Below are positions 8,752 to 17,186 of a DNA stretch of 64,000 nt, piece after piece. Both the position numbers and the translations under genes were made by a program. Source of the stretch: Arthrobacter sp. MYb214 (GTDB lineage: Bacteria > Actinomycetota > Actinomycetes > Actinomycetales > Micrococcaceae); the NCBI RefSeq assembly GCF_002979865.1, contig NZ_PCPZ01000006.1:1-64000 (forward strand), in the 5' to 3' direction. Positions within the stretch are counted from its first letter, which is position 1. Every line of letters starts with the position of its first letter. The notes below the pieces were generated by a model. That model was not told where the DNA came from, ran no database searches, and saw only the letters and a program-made list of their open reading frames with translations.

Positions 8752-9960
8752 ATGAAGAACTACCGCTCGCTGCTCGCAGCTGCCGTCGCCCTGCCCGCTG
8801 CCGGACTGATCCTTGCCGGATGCGGTAGCGCCACGGGAAGCGAATCGAAGGACGCGGAATCTGCAGGGATCAGCGTAGTGGCCACGACGAACGTCTACGG
8901 ACAGATCGCCCGTGCCATTGGTGGAGATAGCGTGGAGGTCAGCGAGATCATCACTTCGGCCGCACAGGATCCGCACTCCTATGAGCCAACCGCACGCGAC
9001 AAGCTTGCGATATCCAGCGCGGACCTGGTCCTTGCCAATGGTGGCGGATATGACCAATTCATGGACTCTCTCGTTTCTTCGCTACCGGAAGGCAAGTCTG
9101 GAGAGATCACGCTCATGCACGCTGTGGACTCCTCGCCGGTAGCTGCGGAATCCGAAGAGGCCGGGCATGAGGGCGAAAGCGCTGAGGAGCATGCGCAGCA
9201 CGCTGATGAGGGCGGCCATGAGGGCGAAAGCGCTGAGGAGCATGCGCAGCACGCTGATGAGGGCGGCCATGAGGGCGAAAGCGCTGAGGAGCATGCGCAG
9301 CACGCTGATGAGGGCGGCCATGAGGGCGAAAGCGCTGAGGAGCATGCGCAGCACGCTGATGAGGGCGGCCATGAGGGCGAAAGCGCCGAGGAGCATGCGC
9401 AGCACGCTGAAGAGGGCGGCCATGAGGGCCACGACCACGCGGGCTACAACGAGCACATCTGGTACGACCTGGATTCCATGGGTGAACTTGCTGATGCACT
9501 GGCCGAGTCCTTCGCCAAGGCCGATACCGCCAACGCGGATCAGTACAAGCAGAACGCAGCAGCCTTCAACGAAGGGATCGGGAAACTCGAAGCCCAGCTC
9601 GAAACCGCCAAGCTGGATGGCAAGAGCTTCATGATGACCGAGCCGGTTCCATTCCACTTGCTGGAAGCAGCCGGCATGGAGAACACCACTCCTGAAGGGC
9701 TGAGCGAAGCCATCGAAGAGGGCGAGGGCATTGCGCCGATGACCATGAAGAAGGCTGAAGGCAAGCTCGTTGCTGGCGACGCTGACATGCTTGCCTACAA
9801 CGTGCAGACCGAAGGCAGCGAAACCAAGGCGCTGAAGAAGAACGCTGAGCGGGGACAGGTACCTGTAGTCGACTTTGCAGAAACCATTCAGGATGATTCC
9901 AGCTACCTCGAATGGATGGAATCCAACATTTCCGACTTGGCTTCCGCAATCAACGGCTAA
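8752..9960 (+). CDS. Zinc ABC transporter substrate-binding lipoprotein (ZnuA/AdcA-like) with His-rich repeats
   Basis: The 402-residue extracytoplasmic metal-binding protein has a lipoprotein signal (LLAAAVALPAAGLILAGCGS, lipobox Cys at about residue 25). ISVVATTNVYGQIARAIGGD and DPHSYEPTARDKLAISSADLVLANGGGYD are cluster 9 (metal) binding-protein motifs; DPHSYE supplies a metal His. NEHIWYDLDSM and FMMTEPVPFHLLEAAG supply further ligands. Between them is a long charged loop made of five 17-residue repeats (GHEGESAEEHAQHADEG) plus GHEGHDHAGYNEH, far more regular than usual loops. ATG 8752 follows GGAG by 6 bp; an upstream ATG at 8740 is in frame but less well placed. No permease or ATPase is adjacent, so its transporter partner must be elsewhere. 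Confidence 0.9.
   Translation: MKNYRSLLAAAVALPAAGLILAGCGSATGSESKDAESAGISVVATTNVYGQIARAIGGDSVEVSEIITSAAQDPHSYEPTARDKLAISSADLVLANGGGYDQFMDSLVSSLPEGKSGEITLMHAVDSSPVAAESEEAGHEGESAEEHAQHADEGGHEGESAEEHAQHADEGGHEGESAEEHAQHADEGGHEGESAEEHAQHADEGGHEGESAEEHAQHAEEGGHEGHDHAGYNEHIWYDLDSMGELADALAESFAKADTANADQYKQNAAAFNEGIGKLEAQLETAKLDGKSFMMTEPVPFHLLEAAGMENTTPEGLSEAIEEGEGIAPMTMKKAEGKLVAGDADMLAYNVQTEGSETKALKKNAERGQVPVVDFAETIQDDSSYLEWMESNISDLASAING
9163..9417 (+). repeat. Five tandem 51-bp in-frame repeats
   Basis: Five copies of 51 bp (9163-9213, 9214-9264, 9265-9315, 9316-9366, 9367-9417) encode GHEGESAEEHAQHADEG. Copies 2-4 are identical at DNA level; copy 1 differs at its first codon and copy 5 has two changes (GCT to GCC and Asp to Glu). 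Such near-identity implies recent expansion and likely copy-number variation. Confidence 0.97.
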
Positions 9961-9979
9961 ACCTACGTAAACTAAATGC

Positions 9980-11098
9980 ATGGCATTGTTCTCTTCCCAG
10001 ATAACGCAAGCGACAGGTAAAGCACGCTCCCTCATTGCGGAGCGGTCTGTTCGAGCGGAGATCGCTCACTCGGACCGGGGAATCGAGCAAGCCGACCATG
10101 TGCTTTTCTTCGCCGAGGGGCCCGGGCAGTTCTACCAGCTCGGAGTCTGGCTGGGTACCTTCGAGCGACTGGCTGCCCAGGGTCTCAACGTCGGCGTGGT
10201 GCTCATGGACGCACTAAGTGCACGACACGCGCTGGCAGAGTCGAACCTGCCGATATTGTTCTCGCGTTCCATGGAGCAGATCGAGAATAAGCTGAGCGAG
10301 TGGAATACCAAATCCATCAACTACGTGAACAACGCCCAGCGGAACTTCACGATGCTGCGCTTCAACGGACCGGCGCATATTCACTTGAACCACGGTGAGA
10401 GCGAAAAGGCCTCCATGGTCTCCAACCAGCTCAAAGCCTACGATTTCGCCTGCGTGGCTGGTGCTGCCGCGGTAGAGCGCATCACCGAGAACATCTCCCG
10501 TTTCGACCCATCGCATCTGGTGCAGATCGGACGCCCGCAGCTCGATGAACTGGAATTGCCCGGCCCTTCGGAGAAGATCCGGGTTCTCTACGCACCGACT
10601 TGGGAGGGCGACTCGCAAGCCATGGCGTACTCCTCGGTGGCTACTTTGGGCGAGAGAATTCTAGCCCAGCTGAGCAACGATGAGCGTTTCGAAGTACGTT
10701 TCCGTCCTCATCCGAAGACCGGTGATGTGTCCGCAGAGGCAAAAAAGGCCGTGGTAAGCCTGAAAAGCAACTACGCTGCCACCGTGGATGCGCTCAGCGA
10801 CGCGGCGCAGTCCTTGGTGTGGGCGGATGTGGCCATCTGCGACACCTCGGCGATGGCCTATGACGCGGTAGCGCTCAACATCCCGCTGCTGCTGGCCGGA
10901 GACCCCCAAAGCAAGCTCCATTCAGGGTTGCCATTGGACCAGCGGCTGGGCAACGCCAACGGACTGGCGCAGCGGGTTGCGGATCTTGCCGCATCCTCGG
11001 TTGCCGGGGCGCAAAAACAGCTGGCACAGTACTTCTTTGCCACCACAGAACCCGGGGTGGCTACGAAGAAGCTGAGCCAGCTGCTTTCGAGCCTCTAG
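9980..11098 (+). CDS. CDP-glycerol glycerophosphotransferase-family protein
   Basis: The 372-residue product resembles the CDP-glycerol:poly(glycerophosphate) glycerophosphotransferase (Glyphos_transf) family, GT-B-like enzymes that build or modify wall teichoic acid-type polymers. Visible marks are IHLNHGESEKASMVSNQLKAYDFACVAG, the nucleotide-site block VLYAPTWEGDSQAMAYSS, FRPHPKTG, and ADVAICDTSAMAYDAVALNIPLLL. It has no signal peptide or clear membrane helix, so it is probably cytoplasmic or membrane-associated. It starts 19 bp after the zinc lipoprotein and may be cotranscribed with it. The exact acceptor polymer is unknown; micrococcal walls often carry phosphate-linked polymers. Confidence 0.78.
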   Translation: MALFSSQITQATGKARSLIAERSVRAEIAHSDRGIEQADHVLFFAEGPGQFYQLGVWLGTFERLAAQGLNVGVVLMDALSARHALAESNLPILFSRSMEQIENKLSEWNTKSINYVNNAQRNFTMLRFNGPAHIHLNHGESEKASMVSNQLKAYDFACVAGAAAVERITENISRFDPSHLVQIGRPQLDELELPGPSEKIRVLYAPTWEGDSQAMAYSSVATLGERILAQLSNDERFEVRFRPHPKTGDVSAEAKKAVVSLKSNYAATVDALSDAAQSLVWADVAICDTSAMAYDAVALNIPLLLAGDPQSKLHSGLPLDQRLGNANGLAQRVADLAASSVAGAQKQLAQYFFATTEPGVATKKLSQLLSSL

Positions 11099-11108
11099 CC
11101 TTCTGGGC

Positions 11109-12599
11109 CTAGCGCTGCTTGAAGACCGTATCCTGCCATTCGCGATGGGCCGCGGGATCATGGGAGATCATCACATGCTTGACATTGGTGTACTCATCGA
11201 AGGAATACTGGCTCATGTCCTTGCCCATCCCCGAAGCCTTGTAGCCTCCATGCGGCATATCGGAAACGATCAGGATATGCTCGTTGATCCACACGCAACC
11301 GGCCTGGATTTCGGCGCTGGCACGCATCGCGCGGTCAACGTTCTTGGTCCATGCGCTCGCCGCCAGGCCATACGGGGTGTCGTTGGCCAATTCGATGGCT
11401 TCGTCATCGGTATCGAACGCCAACGCCACCAGGACCGGGCCGAAGACTTCCTGCTGCACGATCTCTGAATCCTGCGCAGCTCCCACCACCAGGGTAGGAC
11501 GGTAGAACCAGCCATCGCCCGGAAGCTGCTTGCCACCGGCAAGCACCGTTGCTCCGGCATCCTTGGCACGCTCAACCATCGAGGAAACCTTCTGCAGGTG
11601 GGCTTCGCTGATCATCGAACCCATGTCGGTATCGGGATCGGTCGGATCTCCCACCACCATGGCCTCCATCAGTTCGGCCACCTTGCTGGTGAACTTCTCG
11701 AAGACCGAGGAATGCACGTACGCGCGCGTGGCGGCGGTGCAATCCTGTCCGGAATTGATCGTCGAGCCGGCCACCGCACCATGTGCGGCAGCTTCGATAT
11801 CGGCATCATCGAAGACCACCATCGGCGCCTTGCCGCCGAGTTCAAGATGAACCCGGGTACCGGTCTCGGCCGCCATGGACATGATCTTCAGGCCCACGGC
11901 GGTAGAGCCGGTGAACGAAGTCATCTTCACCAGCTTGTGGCGCACCAAGGGCGAGCCAACGCTGGGCCCGTCGCCAACGACAATGTTGATCACGCCGTCC
12001 GGCAACCCGGCATCCTTGGCGGCCCGGGCAAAGAGCACCGAGGTGCCCGGGGTCAGCTCGCTGGGCTTGAGCACAATCGTATTGCCGGCGGCAATCGCTG
12101 GCAGGACCTTCCACGCAGCCATCTGCAGCGGGTAGTTCCACGGGCTGATCGAACCGATCACGCCGATAGCTTCACGGCGAACCATCGAGGTGGTGTTGCC
12201 CGCGTAGTCCCCGGCGGCCAATCCCTGCAAATTGCGTGCAGCGCCAGCAAAGAAATTCACGTTGTCGATGGAACCGGGCACATCGAATTGGGTCGACATG
12301 CGGATGCTCTTGCCGGTCTGAGCGGTTTCCAGGGCGGCGATTTCATCGGCATGCTTTTCCAGTTCGCGAGCGAATGCCAGCAGGTGGTCGGCCCGTTCGC
12401 CCGGGGTCAGCCGGGACCAGGTCTTGAAGGCGCCGGCGGCCGCCTGCACCGCCTGGTCAACCTGCTCGCCGGTCGCGGTATCCACGTCCAGCAGCTTCTT
12501 TCCGGTGGCTGGATTCGCGCGCTCCAGCACCGGGCCGTGCCCGCGGACCTGCTGGCCATTGATGAACTGGTGTCCAAGGGAACTATCGTAGTAGGCCAT
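11109..12599 (-). CDS. Aldehyde dehydrogenase, gamma-aminobutyraldehyde type
   Basis: The 496-residue NAD(P)-dependent dehydrogenase resembles E. coli PatD, which oxidises 4-aminobutyraldehyde to GABA in putrescine breakdown. The catalytic Cys is in NSGQDCTAATR, the active-site Glu in LELGGKAPMVVFDDAD, and the C-terminal block SDMPHGGYKASGMGKDMSQYSFDEYTNVKHVM is characteristic of this subgroup. The frame is open upstream to 12767, but AGGAG (on the minus strand, 12606-12610) marks ATG 12599 as the start. It is the last gene of an operon with a cupin protein and an FAD amine oxidoreductase. The polyamine importer and aminotransferase at 36-42 kb would feed it aldehyde. Aldehyde specificity is inferred from motif similarity. 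Confidence 0.85.
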   Translation of the reverse strand: MAYYDSSLGHQFINGQQVRGHGPVLERANPATGKKLLDVDTATGEQVDQAVQAAAGAFKTWSRLTPGERADHLLAFARELEKHADEIAALETAQTGKSIRMSTQFDVPGSIDNVNFFAGAARNLQGLAAGDYAGNTTSMVRREAIGVIGSISPWNYPLQMAAWKVLPAIAAGNTIVLKPSELTPGTSVLFARAAKDAGLPDGVINIVVGDGPSVGSPLVRHKLVKMTSFTGSTAVGLKIMSMAAETGTRVHLELGGKAPMVVFDDADIEAAAHGAVAGSTINSGQDCTAATRAYVHSSVFEKFTSKVAELMEAMVVGDPTDPDTDMGSMISEAHLQKVSSMVERAKDAGATVLAGGKQLPGDGWFYRPTLVVGAAQDSEIVQQEVFGPVLVALAFDTDDEAIELANDTPYGLAASAWTKNVDRAMRASAEIQAGCVWINEHILIVSDMPHGGYKASGMGKDMSQYSFDEYTNVKHVMISHDPAAHREWQDTVFKQR

Positions 12600-12619
12600 G
12601 TGAATTCTCCTAGGGGGAT

Positions 12620-12988
12620 TCAGAGGGTGAAATAGATCTTGCGCAGGGTTTCGGTGACGATCCAACGGGTTCTCATGCCCGCATGGAGCCGGACAACGCT
12701 GCCTGGAACCAGCACCAGTTCTTGGGCACCGAAACCTTCGGTTTCCAGAATCTGCACCGTCGCGCACCCGGCAAGCACCACGAAGTACTCGTCCGCTTCA
12801 ATATCCTGCATGGCGCCGCGGGACATCTCCCAGACGCCGATTTCTGCATCCCCGAGGGTGCCCAGCTCGCGGTAGCCTGCGGTTGCGGATGCCTGACCGG
12901 CGACCACCTGCTCGTCGCCGATGGCAACATGCTTGACCTCAAGGGCATCGGCTTGGACGATGCCGGCTTGAAGTATTCTTCCAGGCAT
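12620..12988 (-). CDS. Small cupin-domain protein
   Basis: The 122-residue protein is a single cupin barrel: GVWEMSRGAMQDIEADEYFVVLAGCATVQI matches motif 1 of the DUF861/(S)-ureidoglycine-aminohydrolase-like cupins, and GSVVRLHAGMRTRWIVTETLRKIYF matches motif 2. The usual His ligands are partly replaced, so metal catalysis is uncertain. Its ATG shares one base with the TGA of the upstream FAD oxidoreductase (TGATG), indicating translational coupling. Similar small cupins accompany amine and polyamine catabolic genes in many bacteria, but their role is not established. Confidence 0.8.
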   Translation of the reverse strand: MPGRILQAGIVQADALEVKHVAIGDEQVVAGQASATAGYRELGTLGDAEIGVWEMSRGAMQDIEADEYFVVLAGCATVQILETEGFGAQELVLVPGSVVRLHAGMRTRWIVTETLRKIYFTL

Positions 12989-14433
12989 CAGGAATCGAAC
13001 CCCATTCCGATCTTATCCATCAGCTTCAAGAAGGCCGAGCGCTCGCCTCGATTGCGATCGGCCTTGACCAGCTGGCTTGTCATCAGGTTCACGCCCACCC
13101 ATGCGGCAGGTTCCGGCGGGAATGGGATCGGCTTGGTACGCACCAGTTCCAATTCGGTCAGCTCGGTCTTCTGGCCCGAGAGCAGATCCAGCATGACCCT
13201 TGCACCGAAACGGGTAGCGCCGACACCGAGGCCGGTGAAGCCTGCACAGTAGGCGACCTTGCCGCCGTAGGCCAGATCGAAGAAGGAGAAGAAGCGGGAG
13301 CAGGTATCAATGGCGCCACCCCACGCATGAGAGAACTTCACCTGTGAGAGGTCCGGGAAGCTGCCGAAGAAATGCGCGGCGAGCTTCTCGAAGGTCTGCT
13401 GGTTGGTGTCGTAGCTGGAGCGGACCTTGCCCCCGAAGTGGTAGACCGCGTCGTAGCCGCCGTAGAGAATGCGGAAGTTCCCTTCGGCGTCGATGGTTGG
13501 GCGGGCATAGTGGAACCGGTTGTTCAGGTCGGCCAAGCCCACCATGTTCTCCCAGCCGATGGCCGCGCGCTGCTGCGCAGTGAGCGGCTCAGTCATCAGC
13601 GCGTAGTCGTATACCGGCACAATTCGGGAGCGGTGGCGCTTGAGCAGAGACGGGAAAACATTGGTTGCCAGGGCCACATGCTTGGCGGTGATCTGCCCGT
13701 CGGCGGTCAGCACCTGGACCTGCGTGCCGGCATTGTTCATCTCCACGGCGTGGGTATGCTCGTAGAACTCGACGCCTAGCTCGCTGCAGACGCGGGCAAG
13801 TTCCCAGACCAGCTTGGCGGGGTGGACCAGCGCGGTTGAGTCATGGTCACGGGCGCCGGCCAAGAAGTCTGGCGAATTGACCAGTTGCCTTACCGCGCCG
13901 GCATCGAGGTAGTCGACACCCGGTGCCTCAGCTTCCTCGGCCACCCACGCAATCTGATGCTGTTCGGTGGCCACGCTGAGCGCGCCCTCGCGGACGAAGT
14001 CCACGTCCATTGCATAGCGGCGCACCGTCGCTTCGAACTCGTCGAGGTTCTTCCTGCCGAGCTCCGCAAGCAGCGCATTTTCCTTGGGCAGATGGTTTTC
14101 TCCGTTGGCCTCGCCATGGACCAGGGAGGCTTCGCAGAAGCCGCCATTGCGCCCGGAAGCAGCCCAGCCCAAGCGCTGGCCCTCGATCAGTACGACCCTT
14201 CGGCCGGGGTTCTGCTCCTTGGCTTGGAGCGCGGTCCACAATCCGGTGTAGCCGCCGCCGATAATCAGCAAGTCGGTGGTGAGCGAGCCATGCAGCGCCG
14301 GGTGGGGTGCGGGGCGGTGCTCATGATCCAGCCAGTAGCTGGTGCGCTTGGCGCCGGCCAATGCTCGGGAGATCAGGGTGGGCGAGGCTTCGGCTTCATG
14401 CCTGTCAAAAGTCAGGTCATTGGTGCTGTTCAT
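12988..14433 (-). CDS. FAD-dependent amine oxidoreductase (PuuB/DAO family)
   Basis: The 481-residue D-amino-acid-oxidase-fold flavoprotein resembles gamma-glutamylputrescine oxidoreductase. It has the dinucleotide motif LLIIGGGYTGLWTALQAKE near residue 55, the second block GWAASGRNGGFCEASL typical of the family, and the C-terminal FAD motif YCAGFTGLGVGATRFGARVML. It would oxidise a primary or secondary amine to aldehyde, with the aldehyde dehydrogenase two genes downstream completing the pathway. There is no gamma-glutamylputrescine synthetase in this window, so the free amine may be the substrate. A TTGACA promoter with an overlapping inverted repeat lies upstream at 14582-14642. ATG 14433 is preceded on the minus strand by GGAAAG. 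Confidence 0.87.
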   Translation of the reverse strand: MNSTNDLTFDRHEAEASPTLISRALAGAKRTSYWLDHEHRPAPHPALHGSLTTDLLIIGGGYTGLWTALQAKEQNPGRRVVLIEGQRLGWAASGRNGGFCEASLVHGEANGENHLPKENALLAELGRKNLDEFEATVRRYAMDVDFVREGALSVATEQHQIAWVAEEAEAPGVDYLDAGAVRQLVNSPDFLAGARDHDSTALVHPAKLVWELARVCSELGVEFYEHTHAVEMNNAGTQVQVLTADGQITAKHVALATNVFPSLLKRHRSRIVPVYDYALMTEPLTAQQRAAIGWENMVGLADLNNRFHYARPTIDAEGNFRILYGGYDAVYHFGGKVRSSYDTNQQTFEKLAAHFFGSFPDLSQVKFSHAWGGAIDTCSRFFSFFDLAYGGKVAYCAGFTGLGVGATRFGARVMLDLLSGQKTELTELELVRTKPIPFPPEPAAWVGVNLMTSQLVKADRNRGERSAFLKLMDKIGMGFDS

Positions 14434-14581
14434 TGGTTCTTTCCTCGAAGGTAGCGGGTTCGGCAGGCGCTATCGAGGCAGGGGAACGACCAGTGGTCCG
14501 TGCGGCTTTGCCGTCTGCTGGGCACCGGGGATGCCAGTTGAGTGCCAATCGGCGGCCAAGGCTATCCCTCTTCTCGGAAAG

Positions 14582-14642
14582 ATGAATACAAATTGAATGT
14601 GATTCATTACTCATCTAAGCCTGCGCCGCTCGGGGTTGTCAA
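14582..14642 (-). promoter_or_regulatory. Promoter and candidate operator of the FAD-oxidoreductase operon
   Basis: On the minus strand a perfect -35 TTGACA (14642-14637) is followed 18 bp later by TTAGAT (14618-14613). An inverted repeat ATGAAT/ATTCAT (14582-14587 and 14602-14607, 26 bp overall) covers the expected transcription start, the position of a repressor site. Confidence 0.55.
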
Positions 14643-14663
14643 GGTCCCGAAGCCAAGCCGAAA

Positions 14664-14704
14664 CCCGGCCTTCGAAACAGCAAAGCACTGCTTCGAAGAC
14701 CGGG
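14664..14704 (-). terminator. Terminator of the copper amine oxidase operon
   Basis: CCCGGCCTTCGAA (14664-14676) pairs with TTCGAAGACCGGG (14692-14704) with one G-U pair. It lies just after the stop of the small membrane protein gene on the minus strand, with TTTCGG following on that strand. Confidence 0.65.
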
Positions 14705-14709
14705 CCTGG

Positions 14710-15147
14710 TCATGCGGGAACCGCGACCGGTTTGCCGCTAGTGAATTGATGCGCCCGTCCCGGGAAATGGCGGCTGAGCCAAGCCGCGCCGAACATCAGG
14801 AGGAATTCGGCGGCCGCAACTCCCAGCATCACCGGTGCATGCTGGGCGCCGTGCGCAGCGTGGGACGCGTGATGGCCGCCAAACCACGGCATGCCGATCA
14901 CCATCGCCACATGGGAGGTGCCCATGAGCGCGCTCATCACCAGCAGGCGCAGGGGAGAACCGCCGCGCAGCACGCACCAGGAGCATTTGATGCACCACAA
15001 GGTCATGGCAAGCAATGCCAGGTTCCACCACAAGGAGTGCGGCATCAGTGCCAGAACCAGCAGGTGGGTTGCGGCCAGGCCCAGCGAAGCGGCTCCCAGG
15101 GCAATGTGTCCGGCCGGCACCCTGGCCGCGTGGCTAGTCGCCGCTGC
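14710..15147 (-). CDS. Small Cys/His-rich membrane protein linked to copper amine oxidase
   Basis: I do not recognise a family. The 145-residue product has four predicted membrane helices. The second ends in CIKCSWC, and the loop between helices 3 and 4 is [15 protein letters not shown], so both thiol and imidazole metal ligands are present. The gene overlaps the 3' end of the copper amine oxidase by 14 bp if GTG 15147 is used (GTG 15120, just after the oxidase stop, is the alternative), which points to translational coupling. A copper-supply or copper-insertion role for the amine oxidase is inferred from ligands and context. It is the last gene before a terminator. Confidence 0.7.
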   Translation of the reverse strand, partial: AAATSHAARVPAGHIALGAASLGLAATHLLVLALMPHSLWWNLALLAMTLWCIKCSWCVLRGGSPLRLLVMSALMGTSHVAMVIGMPWFGGHHASHAAHGAQHAPVMLGVAAAEFLLMFGAAWLSRHFPGRAHQFTSGKPVAVPA

Positions 15148-17056
15148 CACAGCAACCGTCTGATTCCTTGGTGGCGCAGCAGCCGTGCTGGACCGGGGCT
15201 GGAACATCAAGGACAGGGGAGCGGTCGAAGAAGCCCTCGGGACGGATGGTGAAGCCAACGGTGTCCACAGGCATCATCGGCCAGTCCTCGGTCCGCGGGA
15301 AGTGGGTCAACGCGAAGGTGTGCCACAGGCTGATCTGCTCGCCGTCGATGTTCTTGTCGTCCTCGATCCACGAGCCAATGCCGTCAACGCCCGGGTTCTG
15401 GTTCACGAAGTCACCGGTTGGATAGCGGTGGCCGTCCTCCCGCTTGGTCACCCACAGGGCCTTGGAGGCGAATTCTGCGCGACGATGGATGGAGGATCCT
15501 TCGGCGGCCAGCAGGGTCGGCAGTCCCTGGGACATCAGCTTGTAGCCCACCGGCTTGCCGAGGTAGTTCTTCGAATCCGGGTTGGTCACCACCCAAGTGC
15601 GGCCGGCGGTCGGATTGCTATCGCGTACTGCCTGCTTCTCGGTAGCCAGCACCGTGTGGCTGCGGGTGAAGGCGTTGCCCCGGGGGTTCTCCTTGCTGAT
15701 GGGCAGGCGCACGGCTTCTTCTTCGATGACGCGGCTGGGTCCGCCGTCCAGGGCGAAGTCCAGCCGGGCGCCGAAGATGTGCTGGTGGAAGGGCGCGCCT
15801 AGGCCAGGCGCCATTTCCGAGGAGTAGCGCTCGTCGAGCATGGCCGAGGTGAACACGATGCCGGTGGCCTTGGCCTCGAATTCGATGGTGCCGTCCAGGT
15901 ACAGGTACCAGTAGAAGCCGTAGTCGTAGTTGCCCACGGTAGTGAAGAAGCTGATCACCAGGCGGCGGTTGCGGCGCGTGTACTTCACGCCTGACCAGTC
16001 ATCGGCGTGCTTGGAGAGGATCGAGGCGTCTTCCTCGTGCATGCAGATGCCGTTGGTGATCTTCTGCGCATTGCCATCGGCGTCGGTGACCACAGGGGAG
16101 ATGTAGTGGATTTCGCCCAGGCAGTCGCAGCCCAGCTCCAGCGAGTTGGCCAGGCGCCCGATCAGGTACTCGCCGGTGTCGAAGTAGTTCTGCCAGCTGC
16201 GCACCGGGGAAGGGTCCCCGTAGGGGACTACCATTTCCGCGATGGACGCACGATCCAGGATGCGGCGTTCGGTGCCCCGATCGTTGAAGGCGATGTTGTA
16301 GAGCACCAGCCCTTCGCGCATGTCGAAACCGATATCCAGCGACCATTTCTCCCACTCGACGTGGTTGCCTGCGCTGACCGTGAAGCTGGCGCCCTCAGGC
16401 TGGGTGATCTCGATGGGCTTCTGGGTGGTGCGCACCGGGCCAGTGAGTTCCGGATCCGTGTAGTTGCCGTGGGTTTCGGGCACAGGGATGACTTCCAGGT
16501 CCAGCAGCTGGTCGATCTTTCCGGCGATGGTGTCAATGTAAACCACCAGTCCATCAACGGGATGGGCCCAGGCGGAGTCTTCGGCGAAATCCTGGCGGAA
16601 GGCCAGGCCGCGCAGGATGCGGCGCCCGGCTTCTTGCGGGTACTCGTCCTCGTAGACACCTGCGGAGAGCGGGGCAACGCGCACCTGTTCTGGCGTCAGA
16701 TTGCGCTTGGCCAGAGCGGCCGCCCACTGCGGATCGGCAACCAGGATGGCCTCCACCATTTCGAATTCCTCCAGCAGCACGGGCATCTGCCCCACCTTGG
16801 CCGGATCCAGGTCGATTCGGGAGTGCACGGCCTGCGCGCCCAAGTCCAGGACGACGTCCTTGGGTGAGTTGGCCAGCTTGTCCATGAGCATGACGCGGAC
16901 AAAACGTCCGGGGCGGTCAGCGCGTGGATCTTCCAGGCCCATGTAGGCGATGCGGGTGTTCTCGGTGAAAAGCTGGTGGCTGACCAGCAATTCCTTGGCG
17001 GTGGCAATCTCTGCTTCGCTGAGCAGGGTGAAATCCGTGGTGGTGGTGATTGGCAT
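15134..17056 (-). CDS. tynA: Copper-containing primary-amine oxidase (phenylethylamine/tyramine/histamine type)
   Basis: The 640-residue TPQ quinoprotein oxidises primary amines to aldehydes with release of ammonia and peroxide. It resembles Arthrobacter globiformis phenylethylamine oxidase over its length. The TPQ precursor is Tyr377 in TVGNYDYGF, the catalytic base Asp293 in NYFDTGEY, and copper ligands are His424/His426 (PFHQH) and the His of [11 protein letters not shown]. No signal peptide is present, as in the cytoplasmic arthrobacterial enzymes. The C-terminus ends [17 protein letters not shown], a double-Cys pair tail that may bind copper. It is divergent from a TetR gene, with a palindromic operator between, and overlaps a Cys/His-rich membrane protein gene. 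Symbol used by analogy. Confidence 0.95.
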   Translation of the reverse strand: MPITTTTDFTLLSEAEIATAKELLVSHQLFTENTRIAYMGLEDPRADRPGRFVRVMLMDKLANSPKDVVLDLGAQAVHSRIDLDPAKVGQMPVLLEEFEMVEAILVADPQWAAALAKRNLTPEQVRVAPLSAGVYEDEYPQEAGRRILRGLAFRQDFAEDSAWAHPVDGLVVYIDTIAGKIDQLLDLEVIPVPETHGNYTDPELTGPVRTTQKPIEITQPEGASFTVSAGNHVEWEKWSLDIGFDMREGLVLYNIAFNDRGTERRILDRASIAEMVVPYGDPSPVRSWQNYFDTGEYLIGRLANSLELGCDCLGEIHYISPVVTDADGNAQKITNGICMHEEDASILSKHADDWSGVKYTRRNRRLVISFFTTVGNYDYGFYWYLYLDGTIEFEAKATGIVFTSAMLDERYSSEMAPGLGAPFHQHIFGARLDFALDGGPSRVIEEEAVRLPISKENPRGNAFTRSHTVLATEKQAVRDSNPTAGRTWVVTNPDSKNYLGKPVGYKLMSQGLPTLLAAEGSSIHRRAEFASKALWVTKREDGHRYPTGDFVNQNPGVDGIGSWIEDDKNIDGEQISLWHTFALTHFPRTEDWPMMPVDTVGFTIRPEGFFDRSPVLDVPAPVQHGCCATKESDGCCGSGD

Positions 17057-17100
17057 GGGAGTGGCTCCTTCGGCACTGAAGTGTGATCTGCGGCATTTAT

Positions 17101-17122
17101 TATTCTCTAGTTGTAGAGAATA
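17101..17122. promoter_or_regulatory. Palindromic operator between amine oxidase and tetR
   Basis: Perfect 9-bp arms TATTCTCTA (17101-17109) and TAGAGAATA (17114-17122) flank GTTG. The site lies in the 130-bp divergent intergenic region between the amine oxidase and the TetR-family gene, the usual place for a TetR autoregulatory operator. Confidence 0.75.
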
Positions 17123-17186
17123 CGGACGGGGCCAATGTGACGCAAGCCCTTGCCTGAAATAAATTGTTTTTCGCTAATCTTGAATC

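Noticed and set aside
9163-9417. 51-bp repeats as a CRISPR-like array
   Set aside because: Repeats are directly adjacent, in frame and coding; there are no spacers or cas genes.
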